Numbered from the stretch's first letter, positions 1-9,106 are shown. The stretch: 64,000 nt of DNA from Stutzerimonas stutzeri TS44 (GCA_000263395.1 AJXE01000006.1:1-64000), one strand, 5' to 3'. Numbers and translations are program-made. The notes: generated by a model from the letters alone, not told the origin.

Positions 1-867
1 GGTGTTGAACAGCGAGTTGTAGATGAACAGCGCCTTGCCCTCGCCGCCGCTGATCATGCTGTCGCCACCGGTATCGCCACGTTCGACGTCGCTGACGACG
101 TTGTCCTTGAGCGTCGAGTAGGTGATGTAGTTCATCAGCATGCCGTAGTTCTGATCCTGCTCGGAGCGGTTGCCGATCACGATCAGCTTGCGGCTCTGCA
201 TCAGTGCGTAGCCGGTACGGGTGCGCCGCGTGACGTTGCCGACCACGCGGTTCTCGTGGGAGAACATGTAGTGCACGCCGTAGCGCAGGTCCTCGAACAG
301 GTTGCGCTCGATGCTGTTGCCGTTGGAGTTGTCGATGTAGATGCCGTCACGCGTGTGCCAGACATGATTGCCGAGCACCCGGGCACCTTTCACCGAAAAC
401 AGGTGGATGCCGTTGCCGCGGTCCTGCGAACGCAGCTGCGCATCGCCTTCGATGCGGTTGTTCTCGATCAGCACGTTCAGGTTGCGCTCGGACCAGACGC
501 CGAATCCGCGGCCCTGCAGGCGGTTGCCGCGCACCACCGCGTCGTTGGCGCTGGGTTCGAGGAAGATCGCTGCATTCATTTCGGTCAGGTCGCTGCCCGA
601 ACCGCGCAGCTCGCAGCCCTCGATGGTCACATGCGGCGCGCGCACGGTGAGGACGTTGCCGTGACCGCCACCATCGATCACCGCGCCGGGCTCGCAGCTC
701 AGCGTCAGGGTCTGGTCGATGAAAAATTGCCCGGTGTATTCGCCGGCGGGCAACGTCCAGCGGTTCTCACCCTGCGCCTGCAACGGCAGCGAGGTGATGG
801 GTTGCGGTGCCGCGTTGGCAGCACCGCAGAAAATCGTCAGCGCAACAGGCGCTATTGCATACCACAT
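1..867 (-). CDS. nosD: NosD, copper-site maturation protein of nitrous oxide reductase (partial, 3' end outside window)
   Basis: NosD is a periplasmic beta-helix protein that works with the NosFY ABC transporter to supply sulfur for the CuZ centre of nitrous oxide reductase. Translation from the ATG at 867 gives 289 residues and runs off the left edge. The start MWYAIAPVALTIFCGAANAA is a signal peptide with an AxA-like cleavage site. The remainder shows repeated right-handed beta-helix turns with N-G-I/N-R-I-E patterns (for example IENNRIEG and DGIYIDNSNGNSIERN) typical of the NosD/CASH family. It follows nosZ on the same strand with a 162-nt gap that contains a terminator, so it is probably transcribed separately from nosZ. 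An AGGC ribosome-binding site lies 5-6 nt before the ATG. Identity is firm from both domain and order. Confidence 0.93.
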   Translation of the reverse strand, partial: MWYAIAPVALTIFCGAANAAPQPITSLPLQAQGENRWTLPAGEYTGQFFIDQTLTLSCEPGAVIDGGGHGNVLTVRAPHVTIEGCELRGSGSDLTEMNAAIFLEPSANDAVVRGNRLQGRGFGVWSERNLNVLIENNRIEGDAQLRSQDRGNGIHLFSVKGARVLGNHVWHTRDGIYIDNSNGNSIERNLFEDLRYGVHYMFSHENRVVGNVTRRTRTGYALMQSRKLIVIGNRSEQDQNYGMLMNYITYSTLKDNVVSDVERGDTGGDSMISGGEGKALFIYNSLFNT

Positions 868-924
868 AAGGCTTGCCTGAAATCTGAGCACACCTATTAC
901 CTTCTTCAGCGTCCAGGCGGATGA

Positions 925-957
925 TAAAACCCGGCGGCCCCGTCAGGGTTCGCCGGG
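925..957 (-). terminator. Rho-independent terminator between nosZ and nosD
   Basis: On the minus strand a 7-bp stem (CCCGGCG/CGCCGGG, positions 951-957 and 930-936) with a 14-nt loop is followed by TTTTATC. It sits 72 nt past the nosZ stop and would make nosZ largely monocistronic. Confidence 0.7.
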
Positions 958-1029
958 CTGGAAACGATTGCGGGAGCGGTTGCGGCCGAACACCGTGACC
1001 CAATCCACTCCCGTAATCAAGGCCTTGCG

Positions 1030-2943
1030 TTACGCCGGCTCGACCATCATGCGACCGACCATTTCCATGTGCAGCGCGTGGCAGAACCAGCTGCAGTAGT
1101 ACCAGTGCAGACCGGGCTTGTCGGCGACAAAGGTAATGGAAGAGGTCTGCTGCGGGCTGATCTCCATGCTCACACCGTGGTTGACCATGACGAAGCCGTG
1201 GGACACGTCTTCGATCTGGTCGATGTTGGTAATGACCACGGTGACTTCATCGCCCTGCTTGACGGTGAACTCGTTGATGCCATACGCCGGCGCCATCGAG
1301 GTCATGTAGACACGCACCTTGTTGCCGTCGCGGATGACCTTGTTGTCGGCAGTCAGGTTGATGCCGTCCTTCTCGGCCATCTTCACGGTTTCCGCGAAGA
1401 ACGGGTCGTTGCGGTCCCAGATCTTCTTGGTCTTGATCTGGTCGCGACGGGCCATGATGCAGTCGTGCGGCTCGGCGAAGGTCGGGCCGTCGTGCAGCAG
1501 CTTCATTTCGTCGCCGGAAATGTCGATCAGCTGATCGTTTTCCGGGTGCAGCGGGCCGGTCGGCAGGAAGCGGTCCTTGGAGAACTTGGACAGCACGACA
1601 ACCCACTTGCCATCCGCCTCGCTGGTTTCGCATAGCGAAGCGTGGTTGTGGCCGGGCTGGTAGTGCACGTCGAGCTTCTGCTTGATGTAGTTGACCTTCT
1701 CGCCCTTGTAGGCGCGACGGGCTTCTTCCATGTTCCACTTGACCAGCTGACTGTCGATGAACAGCGTGGTGTAGGCGTTGCCGCGGCCGTCGAAGGTGGT
1801 GTGCAGCGGGCCGAGACCCAGCTCCGGCTCACCGACGACGACGTCGCGCGGGTCTTTCAGCTTGCCGGCGAACAGGTCGGGCAGCATGTCGATGGCGATC
1901 ATCGAGCAGGTCGGCGACAGCTTGCCGTTGGCGATGAAGTACTTGCCGTCCGGCGAGGTGTTGCAGCCGTGCGGGTTCTTCGGCACCGGGATGTAGCGGG
2001 TGAACTCGCTATCCTTGTCGCCCTTCTTGCGACCGTCGAGCACCGGCACCTTGGAGTCGCCCAGGGTGATGAACTTGCCGGCCTTGACCGCTTTTTCCGC
2101 CGCATGGATGTCGAACACCACGACCCAGTCGCGCTCGTTGCGCATCATGCCGCCCAGATCGAAGGCCTTCTCCGAGTTGTAGCAGGTGGAGGCGGCGAAG
2201 CGACCGGTGTAGTCGGCATCAGTGTTATCGAGGTTGCCGTCAACGATGATCTGGAACGCCATTTCCATCTTCTCGGCGTCGATCACGTTGTACATGGTGT
2301 AGCTGTTCTCGTCCTGCAGGTCGAACACCTTGCCGTCGTTCGGATGCGGGATGACGAATTCGGCGTTGGCGAACACGTACTTGGTGTGCGGCACCTTCTG
2401 CAGACGCAGACCGTGGATGGCCTGGACGTTCGGGACGGTGAGAATCTTGTCCGTCTTCATGATATCCAGACGGATACGCGCGACGCGGCTGTTGGCCTTG
2501 TCGTTGATGAACAGGTACTTGCCGTCGTACTTGCCGTCGGTCATCGAGATGTGCGGGTGGTGGCAGTCGCCATTGAGGAACTTGGCGCTGTCACCCAGCA
2601 CCGCCTTACTCTCATTGGTCAGGCCCCAGCCGGTAGCCGAGTCGACGTTGAATACCGGGATGCGCATCAGCTCGCGCATAGACGGCACGCCCAGTACGCG
2701 CACTTCGCCCTGGTGGCCGCCGCTCCAGAAGCCATAGTACTCGTCCAGCTCGCCCGGTCCGACGTGGATCTTGGACTGGGCGTCCTTGACTGCCGCCGCG
2801 AAGGACTCGCGGGTCATGACGGAAGTACCCAGAGCGGTGGCGGCAACAGCCGCACCGGTCATGGCGGTTGCGCCGAGGAAGCCACGGCGGCTCAGACCAC
2901 CCTTCTCCAGCGTTTCGGGATTGTTCTTGCTCTTGTCACTCAT
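1030..2943 (-). CDS. nosZ: Nitrous oxide reductase NosZ
   Basis: Periplasmic multicopper enzyme that reduces N2O to N2, the last step of denitrification. The 637-residue protein has a Tat signal with SRRGFLG at 18-23 followed by a hydrophobic stretch, as in clade I NosZ. A seven-bladed propeller holds the CuZ ligands, including the HH pair at 128-129. The C-terminal cupredoxin domain holds the CuA site, with Cys617, Trp619, Cys621, His625 and Met628 visible in [12 protein letters not shown] and an upstream His in VSHGF. These positions are one less than the P. stutzeri numbering I remember. The length is normal. A strong AAGGAG ribosome-binding site precedes the ATG. It lies 71 nt after nosR on the same strand, with a terminator downstream. 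The gene looks intact, so activity would depend on NosR and NosDFY. Confidence 0.98.
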   Translation of the reverse strand: MSDKSKNNPETLEKGGLSRRGFLGATAMTGAAVAATALGTSVMTRESFAAAVKDAQSKIHVGPGELDEYYGFWSGGHQGEVRVLGVPSMRELMRIPVFNVDSATGWGLTNESKAVLGDSAKFLNGDCHHPHISMTDGKYDGKYLFINDKANSRVARIRLDIMKTDKILTVPNVQAIHGLRLQKVPHTKYVFANAEFVIPHPNDGKVFDLQDENSYTMYNVIDAEKMEMAFQIIVDGNLDNTDADYTGRFAASTCYNSEKAFDLGGMMRNERDWVVVFDIHAAEKAVKAGKFITLGDSKVPVLDGRKKGDKDSEFTRYIPVPKNPHGCNTSPDGKYFIANGKLSPTCSMIAIDMLPDLFAGKLKDPRDVVVGEPELGLGPLHTTFDGRGNAYTTLFIDSQLVKWNMEEARRAYKGEKVNYIKQKLDVHYQPGHNHASLCETSEADGKWVVVLSKFSKDRFLPTGPLHPENDQLIDISGDEMKLLHDGPTFAEPHDCIMARRDQIKTKKIWDRNDPFFAETVKMAEKDGINLTADNKVIRDGNKVRVYMTSMAPAYGINEFTVKQGDEVTVVITNIDQIEDVSHGFVMVNHGVSMEISPQQTSSITFVADKPGLHWYYCSWFCHALHMEMVGRMMVEPA

Positions 2944-3014
2944 GGGGGTGTTGCTCCTTATCGCTTAACACAGATCAGACGATCAGTTCCGAACGGCTCG
3001 CCCGCAGACGACGC

Positions 3015-5195
3015 TCAGGGTTCCACCACTTCAACTACAGGGATCATTTCCGGCCCGACCGGGGCCTTCTTGTCACGCTTCCTGCGCTTGTTCTTGTTCA
3101 CCAACGGAGGACACTTGTTCTCGTTGTGGTAGGTCATCTGGCAGTCCAGACAGTAGTGGCACTCGTTGTGGTTGATGTGCCCATCCGGATGAATCGCCTG
3201 CACCTCGCATTCATTGGCGCAGATCTGGCAGGGGTTGCCGCACTCCTTGCGCCGCTTGAGCCAGTCGAACAGGCGGAAGCGACCGGTGATCGCCAGCCCC
3301 GCGCCCAGCGGGCAGATGTAGCGGCAGTAGACCTTGCGGGTGAAGATGTTCACCACCAGCAGCACCACTGCGTAGAGCACGAACCACCACTGGCGGTCGA
3401 ACTTGAGCGTGATAGCGGTCTTGAACGGCTCCACCTCGGCGGCCTTCTCGGCCATCATCATCGACTCCAGCGAGATACCGAACAGCACCAGCAGGACGAT
3501 GTACTTGATCGCCCAGAGCCGCTCGTGCACCGCGAAGGGCACGTCGTACTGCGGAATCTTCAGCTTGCGCGCAGCCTCGTTGATCAGCTCCTGCAGGGCG
3601 CCGAACGGGCACAGCCAGCCACAGAACACGCCGCGCCCCCAGAGCAGGATGCTCGCCGCGGTGAACACCCAGAGGATGAAGATCACCGGGTCGGTAAGGA
3701 ACAGTTCCCAGCGGAAGTCCTGGACCAGCGCATGGACGAAGGTCAGCACGTTGACCACCGACAGCTGTCCCAGCGCGTACCAGCCGATGAACACCACGGT
3801 GAACACCAGGTAGCCGTGACGCAGCCGCTTGAGGAAGGTCGGGTGCTTGGTCAGCTTGTCCTGCAGGAACAGGATCACCGTCAGCAGGCCCAGCGCGACG
3901 AGGATCACGCCGATCTGGAAGCTTTTCTGGTACCAGATGTTGACCCACATCGGCCGATTGGCTTCTTCGATAATGGCGAGTTCTTCGGCGGTCGGTTGCG
4001 GACGCTCGATGTATTCCTCGGGAATCTGATACGGCAGCTCGAAGCTGGTGAAGATGCCGTCGACCGGGCCGGTCTGACGCCGCACCAGCAGCTCCAGCGT
4101 CCACGGCGTACCCGGATCGAAGCCGGTCTTCTCGCGGATGATGAAGATCGCCATCTCCTTGAACTCTGGAATGCCTTCGGCGTACACGTCGTTGAGCCGC
4201 TGGAAGTCCAGATCGCGGAAGCTGATGATGTTGCCGAACTGGCGCACCTGCACCCGATCGAAGATGCCGCCGCGCACGTAGCCCGAGCCCTTGAACGAGT
4301 ATTCGCCGCTGCCGAGCACGGCAATCGCGTGCTCGCCCGGCTTGAGTTCTTCCATGAGGAAGCGGTACTGGTTGTCGCCCAGCAGATTGCGACCGATGGT
4401 CGGCGGATTCAGAGGCGCGGCGTAGAGATCGATGAACGTCTCGTCGAGCTCCTCGGCCGGCGCCTCGTCGATGCCTTCGGCTGCGGTGCCCTTGAAGGCC
4501 TCGTTGATCTGGCCATTGGTCAGGTGCAGCCGACGGATGGCGCCGTTGCCGGTCAGCTCAGCCCAACTGGCCGGCTTATAGACATCCGCGCGCACCAGCG
4601 CAGGCTTCTGCCGCGCCTCGAGGTTGTCTTTGACCAGACCGAGCGACGCGGCAACCTTGTGGGCCGAGCCCATGATGATCTCGTTGACCACCATCACGGT
4701 CACCGTAGCGCCGGTCACCGCGTCGACCGTCACCGCGTTCTTATCGCTGGAACGCCCCACCACCACGCGCTGATCGGCCTTGATGCCGGCGTACTTCAGG
4801 TCGAAGTCGTGCAGTTTCTGCTCGGGAATACCGATCAGCAGGATCGGCTCGTGGTGCTCGAGCACGTAGGCGTCGACGATCACGCCCTGCGGATCGAGCA
4901 GCACCTGCATGTTGATTGGCTTGCCGGAGTAGGCAGGGATCTGGGTGACGTTGATGCTCTGGTAGGCGTAGCCATAGACGGTGCCCACACCGTCGGCGAG
5001 CGTTCGCACCTGATACTCGCCTTCAGGCTCGGAGATGTGGGTAGCTTTCGGGAAAAACTACTCGATTCGCTGTTGCTCAACGGCGTAGTCCTTGGCCTGC
5101 GCCTGAACGGCACAGAGAGCCACGGCAAGGAGCACTACGAGACCGTTCCCCCATGAGCGCAGCAGGCTGCGAAAAGAAAAGCAATGGGGTTTCAT
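3015..5195 (-). pseudogene. nosR: nosR, membrane iron-sulfur flavoprotein for N2O reduction, interrupted by an in-frame TAG
   Basis: NosR is a polytopic membrane protein with a periplasmic covalent-FMN domain and polyferredoxin clusters, needed for nosZ expression and for electron supply to NosZ. Reading from the ATG at 5195 gives a Sec signal (about 34 residues ending AVQAQA), then KDYAVEQQRIE, then TAG at 5060-5058 as codon 46. The same frame continues with FFPKATHISEPEG for 680 more codons to 3015, matching NosR throughout. Visible are the FMN attachment motif (DAVTGATVT), transmembrane segments, CGWLCPFGA and CRYICPLGA motifs, and two C-terminal 4Fe-4S motifs (CGNPCQICANEC, CHYCLDC). Total frame length of 726 codons is normal. 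A GTG at 5009 with an AAGGCGAG element could restart translation, but that 664-residue product lacks the signal peptide. A sequencing error cannot be excluded. Confidence 0.9.
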
Positions 5196-5231
5196 AGAGT
5201 TACCTTACTTCCACGGCGGGATGTGCCGCGC

Positions 5232-5274
5232 ATAGTAGGGGAGTCAAGCATCTCCGCCCCTTGATTGCAATCAA
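5232..5274 (-). promoter_or_regulatory. nosR promoter with perfect FNR/DNR-type box
   Basis: TTGATTGCAATCAA at 5261-5274 matches the FNR/ANR/DNR consensus TTGAT-N4-ATCAA exactly and is fully palindromic. On the minus strand a TACTAT -10 element lies at 5237-5232, which would place the start near 5226 and the box centre close to -41.5, the class II activator position. The nosR ATG is at 5195. The rest of the gap, 5275-5483, shows no gene or motif I can support. Confidence 0.85.
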
Positions 5275-5483
5275 GTCTGAGTAGCCCATCACGGTTTCCA
5301 TTGAGCCATGTCAACAAGTTTCCCGGGCACGCAAGCATCTGCGCCTCATGACGTCCGAAACGCTAGCGATCGATGGCCGTGGAGGTCAAGCCGGTCGGCG
5401 TGACAGGCTGGTGAGTCTGGATCGGCCATCGACGAAGTGCAGCGCGCGACCGCCGGGCCACATCGCCGCCGACGGACCGACCA

Positions 5484-5629
5484 GCAGGCTGTTGAAAACC
5501 TGGAAAGAGAGAGAGGCAGCCCGTTTCAGGCAGAAACAGGCGAAAAAGCGCGGCACACGCGCTGTAGATGAGCATTCCGAGCCTGTTTCTAACGCCGCAG
5601 GCTATGCAGGCAGCTATTCAACAGCCTGC
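5484..5629. mobile_element. MITE-like non-autonomous element, 146 bp
   Basis: A 13-bp perfect terminal inverted repeat GCAGGCTGTTGAA (5484-5496) is matched by its complement at 5617-5629. The interior carries a second inverted pair around CAGAAACAGGC near 5532 and GCCTGTTTCT near 5580. There is no credible reading frame, so it would depend on a transposase elsewhere. I could not identify a clear target-site duplication. It sits just past the stop of the CopD-like gene, between that gene and the nosR promoter. Confidence 0.6.
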
Positions 5630-5649
5630 CAGGCTGCGCGCCGGTGCGG

Positions 5650-6090
5650 CTACCAGTGCAGGTAGAACATCGCCTTGGCCAGCACCACGATGCCGAGCAT
5701 CTGCAGGAAGATCGCCCAGTGGATGGTGCGGTAGCGCGCCGGGGTCATGCGCCCGGCGCGCAGCAGGATCGCCACCAGGCCGAAGGTGAAGAACACGCCG
5801 ATCGCCAGCAGTATCTTCAGGCTCAGCAGCGTGCCGAAGCTGCCGGCGAACGGCTCGGCCAAGGCCTGGCGGTGGAACCAGGCCAGACCGATGCCGGCGC
5901 CATAGACGAACAGCACGACCCAGTGCAGCACCACCCGCGAGCGTGCGCCAAGTGCCCGATCCAGTTGCTGCGCGACCGGTTCGCCGAGCTGCGGGCGAAT
6001 CCTGGCGAGAATCGCCACCTCGACGAACAGCGTGCCGATGAAGCAGATCGCTGCCAGCAAGTGCACGACATGCAGCACGGAATAGGTCAT
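5650..6090 (-). CDS. CopD-like small integral membrane protein
   Basis: A 146-residue protein with four predicted hydrophobic helices and histidines at helix ends (VLHVVHLLAA, VVLHWVVLF, TIHWAIFL), a pattern shared with CopD/DUF2269-type four-helix membrane proteins. The ATG at 6090 is chosen over an upstream in-frame ATG at 6120 because GAGGAG stands 6-8 nt before it. Its role is unknown; copper or heme handling would be a guess from the family. It lies next to the nos cluster but is separated from nosR by about 450 nt, with the MITE immediately beyond its stop codon. No FNR/DNR box was seen upstream. Confidence 0.65.
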   Translation of the reverse strand: MTYSVLHVVHLLAAICFIGTLFVEVAILARIRPQLGEPVAQQLDRALGARSRVVLHWVVLFVYGAGIGLAWFHRQALAEPFAGSFGTLLSLKILLAIGVFFTFGLVAILLRAGRMTPARYRTIHWAIFLQMLGIVVLAKAMFYLHW

Positions 6091-6204
6091 CGCAGGCTCC
6101 TCGGACGAATACAGGCGCACGATGATCCCTCAGCACCGCCCGGCAGCCAAGCACCACGGACCTATCGGCTGGCCGGCGACAGGTCGCTCCATTACCACTC
6201 GGGA

Positions 6205-6549
6205 CTACATTGCGGTGATCTTGGCACCGTCGCGACGGATATGCTGACCCGCTACGAAACTCCCGTCGGAGCTGCGAATCCGGTCGATGCTGCCGTCCTC
6301 CTTGCGCACCACGTACAGCGTCTGCTCCAGCCCGGCGGCGCCCTGCGCACCACCACCCAGCAGCCAGCCGAGGCCGCCGCCAACCAGCGCCCCCACCGGC
6401 CCGGCCACCGCGCCGACCATGAAGCCACTGAGCCCGCCGAAACCACCGCCGACGGCATGATCGGGGTGAACCTCGAGAATCTCGTCAGCGTGGACGGCCG
6501 CCGAGGCCAGGATGGCGGCGCTGGCTGCTGCTACGATCAACTTTTTCAT
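6205..6549 (-). CDS. Secreted glycine-zipper protein
   Basis: The 114-residue product from the ATG at 6549 (AGGAG 6 nt upstream) starts with MKKLIVAAASAAILASAAVHA, a clear Sec signal with AxA cleavage. Residues of about 33-68 form a glycine-rich double segment (GGGFGGLSGFMVGAVAGPVG, then further GG repeats) typical of glycine-zipper membrane-associated proteins. The C-terminus is a polar tail (VVRKEDGSIDRIRSSDGSF). It may be an envelope-associated structural or stress protein. An in-frame ATG at 6585 would put residues before the signal and is less likely. It is divergent from the DUF488 gene across an AT-rich 213-nt gap. Specific function is not known. Confidence 0.7.
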   Translation of the reverse strand: MKKLIVAAASAAILASAAVHADEILEVHPDHAVGGGFGGLSGFMVGAVAGPVGALVGGGLGWLLGGGAQGAAGLEQTLYVVRKEDGSIDRIRSSDGSFVAGQHIRRDGAKITAM

Positions 6550-6699
6550 GGGATGCTCCTTTGACTGATTCGTGAGATGTCGCACCCCATGAACCCTTCA
6601 TAAAGCATGCCGCTTTTTAATTGCATATAAATCAGGCACTTATAATTTTAGATGGTGAATATTACCTGCGACATCAGGGTGCAAAGAACAATAAGCCGA

Positions 6700-6712
6700 G
6701 GTATTTAATACC
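6700..6712. promoter_or_regulatory. 13-bp palindrome in divergent promoter region
   Basis: GGTATTTAATACC is a perfect palindrome around a central T in the AT-rich gap (6550-6762) between the glycine-zipper gene and the DUF488 gene. It has the form of an operator, but no regulator can be named. Confidence 0.3.
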
Positions 6713-6762
6713 CAGTGCAATACTCGGTCTTTGGCACCCGATAGCGGAAAAAGGAGCCCACG

Positions 6763-7164
6763 ATGATCCTGTGCAAACGTGCCTACCTGCCGGCAGCCGA
6801 CGATGATGGCCAGCGCGTGCTGGTCGACCGGCTCTGGCCACGCAACCGCCGCAAGGAAGACCTGCCACTCGATGGCTGGCTGCCACAGCTGGCGCCCACT
6901 ACCGCGCTGCGACGCGATTTCAAAAGCGGACAGCTGGATTTCACCGCGTTCCGCCAGCGCTACCGGCAGGAACTCGCGGCGCATCCCGAGCACTGGTGGC
7001 CGCTGCTCGAGCGCGCCGCGCACGGCACGCTCACGCTGATCTACGCCGCGCGTGACGAACAGCAGAACAACGCACAGGTGCTTGCCGAATGGCTGGAAGA
7101 GGAACTGGAACGCCGCGCCGACCCCAGCTCGCCGACCTGCTACGCCGGCAAGCCGCTGGAGTGA
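6763..7164 (+). CDS. DUF488 (YeaO-like) family protein
   Basis: A 133-residue cytoplasmic protein with hallmarks of the DUF488 family: the N-terminal LCKRAYLP segment, the VDRLWPR motif at about 21-27, W-L-P-x-L-A-P-T, and a central FRQRYRQEL helix followed by LTLIYAARDEQQNNAQVL. AAGGAG stands 6 nt before the ATG. The biochemical role of the family is not established. It has no signal peptide or membrane segment. It is convergent with phhR, leaving a 69-nt gap. Length is typical and the gene looks intact. Confidence 0.8.
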   Translation: MILCKRAYLPAADDDGQRVLVDRLWPRNRRKEDLPLDGWLPQLAPTTALRRDFKSGQLDFTAFRQRYRQELAAHPEHWWPLLERAAHGTLTLIYAARDEQQNNAQVLAEWLEEELERRADPSSPTCYAGKPLE

Positions 7165-7233
7165 CAGGCTGATCAGCTGGCTGTCGGCGAGGATGCGCGC
7201 GATTCGACACCGGCTGATCCGGCCGCGCGGGGC

Positions 7234-8790
7234 TCATCCCTCCCGACCGATGCCGTATTCGCGCAGCTTGTTGGCGATGGTGGTGTGCGATACGCCGAGG
7301 CGCTTGCCCAGCAGCCGGCTGCTGGGATGCTGCGGGTAGAGGCTCTCCAGCACGGCCTTCTCGAAACGCCCGACGATGCTTGCCAGATCGCCGTCCAGGG
7401 CGAAGTCACCCAGCGGCTGTGCTGCACCGTAAGCCGGCAGGCGGATGTGCTCGGGCTCGATGCGCGCGTCGTCGCACAGCGAGACCGCCTGAAACAGCGT
7501 GTTCTCCAGCTGGCGCACGTTGCCCGGCCAGTGATAACCGGCCAGCCGCGCCAGCGCTGCTGCCGATAGCGTCGGCAGCGGGCAGCCGATCTGCCGGCTG
7601 GCCTGGTCGATGAAGTGGCGGGTCAGCGGCTCGAGGCCGTCCAGGCATTCGCGCAGCGGCGGAATGTGCAGCGACAGCACATTGAGCCGGTGGTAGAGAT
7701 CCTGGCGGAACTCGCCCTTGGCGCACAGCTCGGACAGATCGACCTGCGTCGCGCAGATCACCCGCACATCCAGATAGACCTTCTCGTCGCTGCCGACCCG
7801 GCGAAAGCCGCCGTCCTGAAGGAAGCGCAGCAACTTGGCCTGCAGCCGCGAGCTCATCTCGCCGACGCCGTCGAGGAACAGCGTGCCGCCGGCGGTCAGC
7901 TCCAGCAGCCCCAGCTTGCCTTCCGGGCGCGCGCCTTCGAAGGCGCCGGGGCCGTAGCCGAACAACTCGGTCTCGGCCATCGACTCGGGCAACCCGGCGC
8001 AGTTGAGCGCCATAAACGGCGCCTGGCCGCGCGGGCTGGACAGGTGACAGACACGCGCCAGCAGCTCCTTGCCGGTGCCCGTCTCGCCCTCGATCAGCAG
8101 CGGCGCGTCCAGCGGCGCCATGCGCCGGGCCTCGCGCACCACCGCGGCCATCAGCTTCGAGCTCTGGAAGATGCTGTCGAAACCGCGCAGCTCCTGCTTG
8201 CGCACGTTGTAGATGCGCTCGCCGAGCTGGTCGGCGCGATGCAGGGTGAGCACTGCTCCGGCCAGCGCCTCGCTGTCATCGTGCTGCGGCTGCAGCGGCG
8301 CGATGTCGGCGAGGAACACCTGTCCCTTGATCTGTACGCGCAGGCCGTTGATGCGCGCCTTGTTGGCGCGCACCAGCTCGGGCAGGTCGAAATCCTCGGC
8401 GTAGCGCGACAGGCTCAGCCCCGGCACCTCATCGACGCGCACGCCGAGCAGCTGCGCCGCGCAGCGATTGGCGGCGACGATGGCGCCGCCCATGTCGACC
8501 GAGAGCACCGGAAAGTCCAGCGCGCCGAGCAGCGCATTGAGTTCCAGCGAGTGCCGTTCGCTGGGCATCAGCCCCACCTTGCGCAGCTCGAACACACCGG
8601 GCAGCGCCTCGATCTTCGGCCGCAGGGCCTGCAGTTGCAGGTTCATCAGGTTCGGGCAGTGCAGGTAGATGGCATTGCCCTGCTCGCCGCCCACCTCGCC
8701 GCGAGCAACGTTGATGCCGTAGTCGACGAGCAGGTTGAGCATGTCGCGCAGGATGCCGACACGGTTCTGGCAGAGGATTCGGATACGCAC
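7234..8790 (-). CDS. phhR: PhhR, TyrR-family regulator of aromatic amino-acid catabolism
   Basis: A 518-residue regulator with an N-terminal ACT domain (RIRILCQNRVGILRDML onward), a PAS domain (about 75-185), an AAA+ ATPase module (Walker A GETGTGKE, plus GAFEGA in place of the sigma-54 contact motif GAFTGA) and a C-terminal HTH (LGKRLGVSHTTIANKLREYG). GAFEGA is usual for TyrR-type proteins that act with sigma-70. The start is placed at GTG 8790, where AAGGTG lies 6 nt upstream and where PhhR homologues I remember begin. In-frame TTG 8829 and GTG 8820 are alternatives. The targets are expected to be phhA/phhB and hpd, both in this window. It normally stands next to phhA, but here the damaged tcu genes lie between. 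Confidence 0.95.
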   Translation of the reverse strand: MRIRILCQNRVGILRDMLNLLVDYGINVARGEVGGEQGNAIYLHCPNLMNLQLQALRPKIEALPGVFELRKVGLMPSERHSLELNALLGALDFPVLSVDMGGAIVAANRCAAQLLGVRVDEVPGLSLSRYAEDFDLPELVRANKARINGLRVQIKGQVFLADIAPLQPQHDDSEALAGAVLTLHRADQLGERIYNVRKQELRGFDSIFQSSKLMAAVVREARRMAPLDAPLLIEGETGTGKELLARVCHLSSPRGQAPFMALNCAGLPESMAETELFGYGPGAFEGARPEGKLGLLELTAGGTLFLDGVGEMSSRLQAKLLRFLQDGGFRRVGSDEKVYLDVRVICATQVDLSELCAKGEFRQDLYHRLNVLSLHIPPLRECLDGLEPLTRHFIDQASRQIGCPLPTLSAAALARLAGYHWPGNVRQLENTLFQAVSLCDDARIEPEHIRLPAYGAAQPLGDFALDGDLASIVGRFEKAVLESLYPQHPSSRLLGKRLGVSHTTIANKLREYGIGREG

Positions 8791-8845
8791 GGCAGGCACC
8801 TTGTTGTCGTTATCGGCCACAGCCGTCAACCCTAGTTGACAGCCT

Positions 8846-8863
8846 GGCGCTTCGACAAGCGCC
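8846..8863. terminator. Hairpin between the hydroxyacid dehydrogenase remnant and phhR
   Basis: GGCGCTT-CGAC-AAGCGCC forms a 7-bp stem with a 4-nt loop, upstream of phhR and downstream of the remnant gene. There is no U-tract, so it may be only a weak terminator or attenuating structure. Confidence 0.35.
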
Positions 8864-8913
8864 CAGGCGCGCTGTTGCAGCGCTGGCGTAGCGAAAAGCT
8901 GACAGCCCCCCCC

Positions 8914-9054
8914 TCAGTTGCGCCGCGCCTGCACCTGCGGATCGGCGAAGCGCTCGGCGTCGTGGTAGAGGCTGACGCGGTGGCCGTCGAGCAGGGCGAA
9001 GCAGTCCAGCGAGCGGATGACGTTCTGGTAGTCATCCGGGATGGCGATGTGCAT
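8914..9054 (-). pseudogene. N-terminal stub of a D-2-hydroxyacid dehydrogenase
   Basis: The ATG at 9054 is preceded by a good ribosome-binding site (GAGGAG, 5-6 nt) and encodes MHIAIPDDYQNVIRSLDCFA followed by LLDGHRVSLYHDAERF, which matches the first 35-40 residues of D-2-hydroxyacid (phosphoglycerate-type) dehydrogenases. After that the sequence diverges (ADPQVQARRN) and stops at 46 codons, against over 300 in the family. The NAD-binding and catalytic domains are absent, and the following 120 nt hold no further homology. It sits 53 nt after tcuB on the same strand, so it was probably the last gene of that operon. I take it as a deletion remnant. Confidence 0.7.
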
Positions 9055-9106
9055 GGGCGCTCCTCGGTCTATCGGCCAGCGGCAGCGTGCCGCCGGCCGC
9101 ACGGGG

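Noticed and set aside
2868..5156. A 762-codon plus-strand frame across nosR
   Set aside because: Antisense shadow of nosR; composition rich in His, Asp, Gln and Arg with no family motifs.
5348..5665. A 105-codon plus-strand frame over the MITE-like element
   Set aside because: It spans both inverted termini, has no start signal and no resemblance to a protein family.
6634..6654. An AT-rich segment with TTGCATATAAATCAG considered as an FNR/DNR box upstream of the DUF488 gene
   Set aside because: The half-sites do not keep the TTGAT-N4-ATCAA spacing.
7900..7960. GAFEGA in PhhR considered as a damaged sigma-54 contact motif
   Set aside because: This form is usual in TyrR-type proteins, which work with sigma-70, so it is not a defect.
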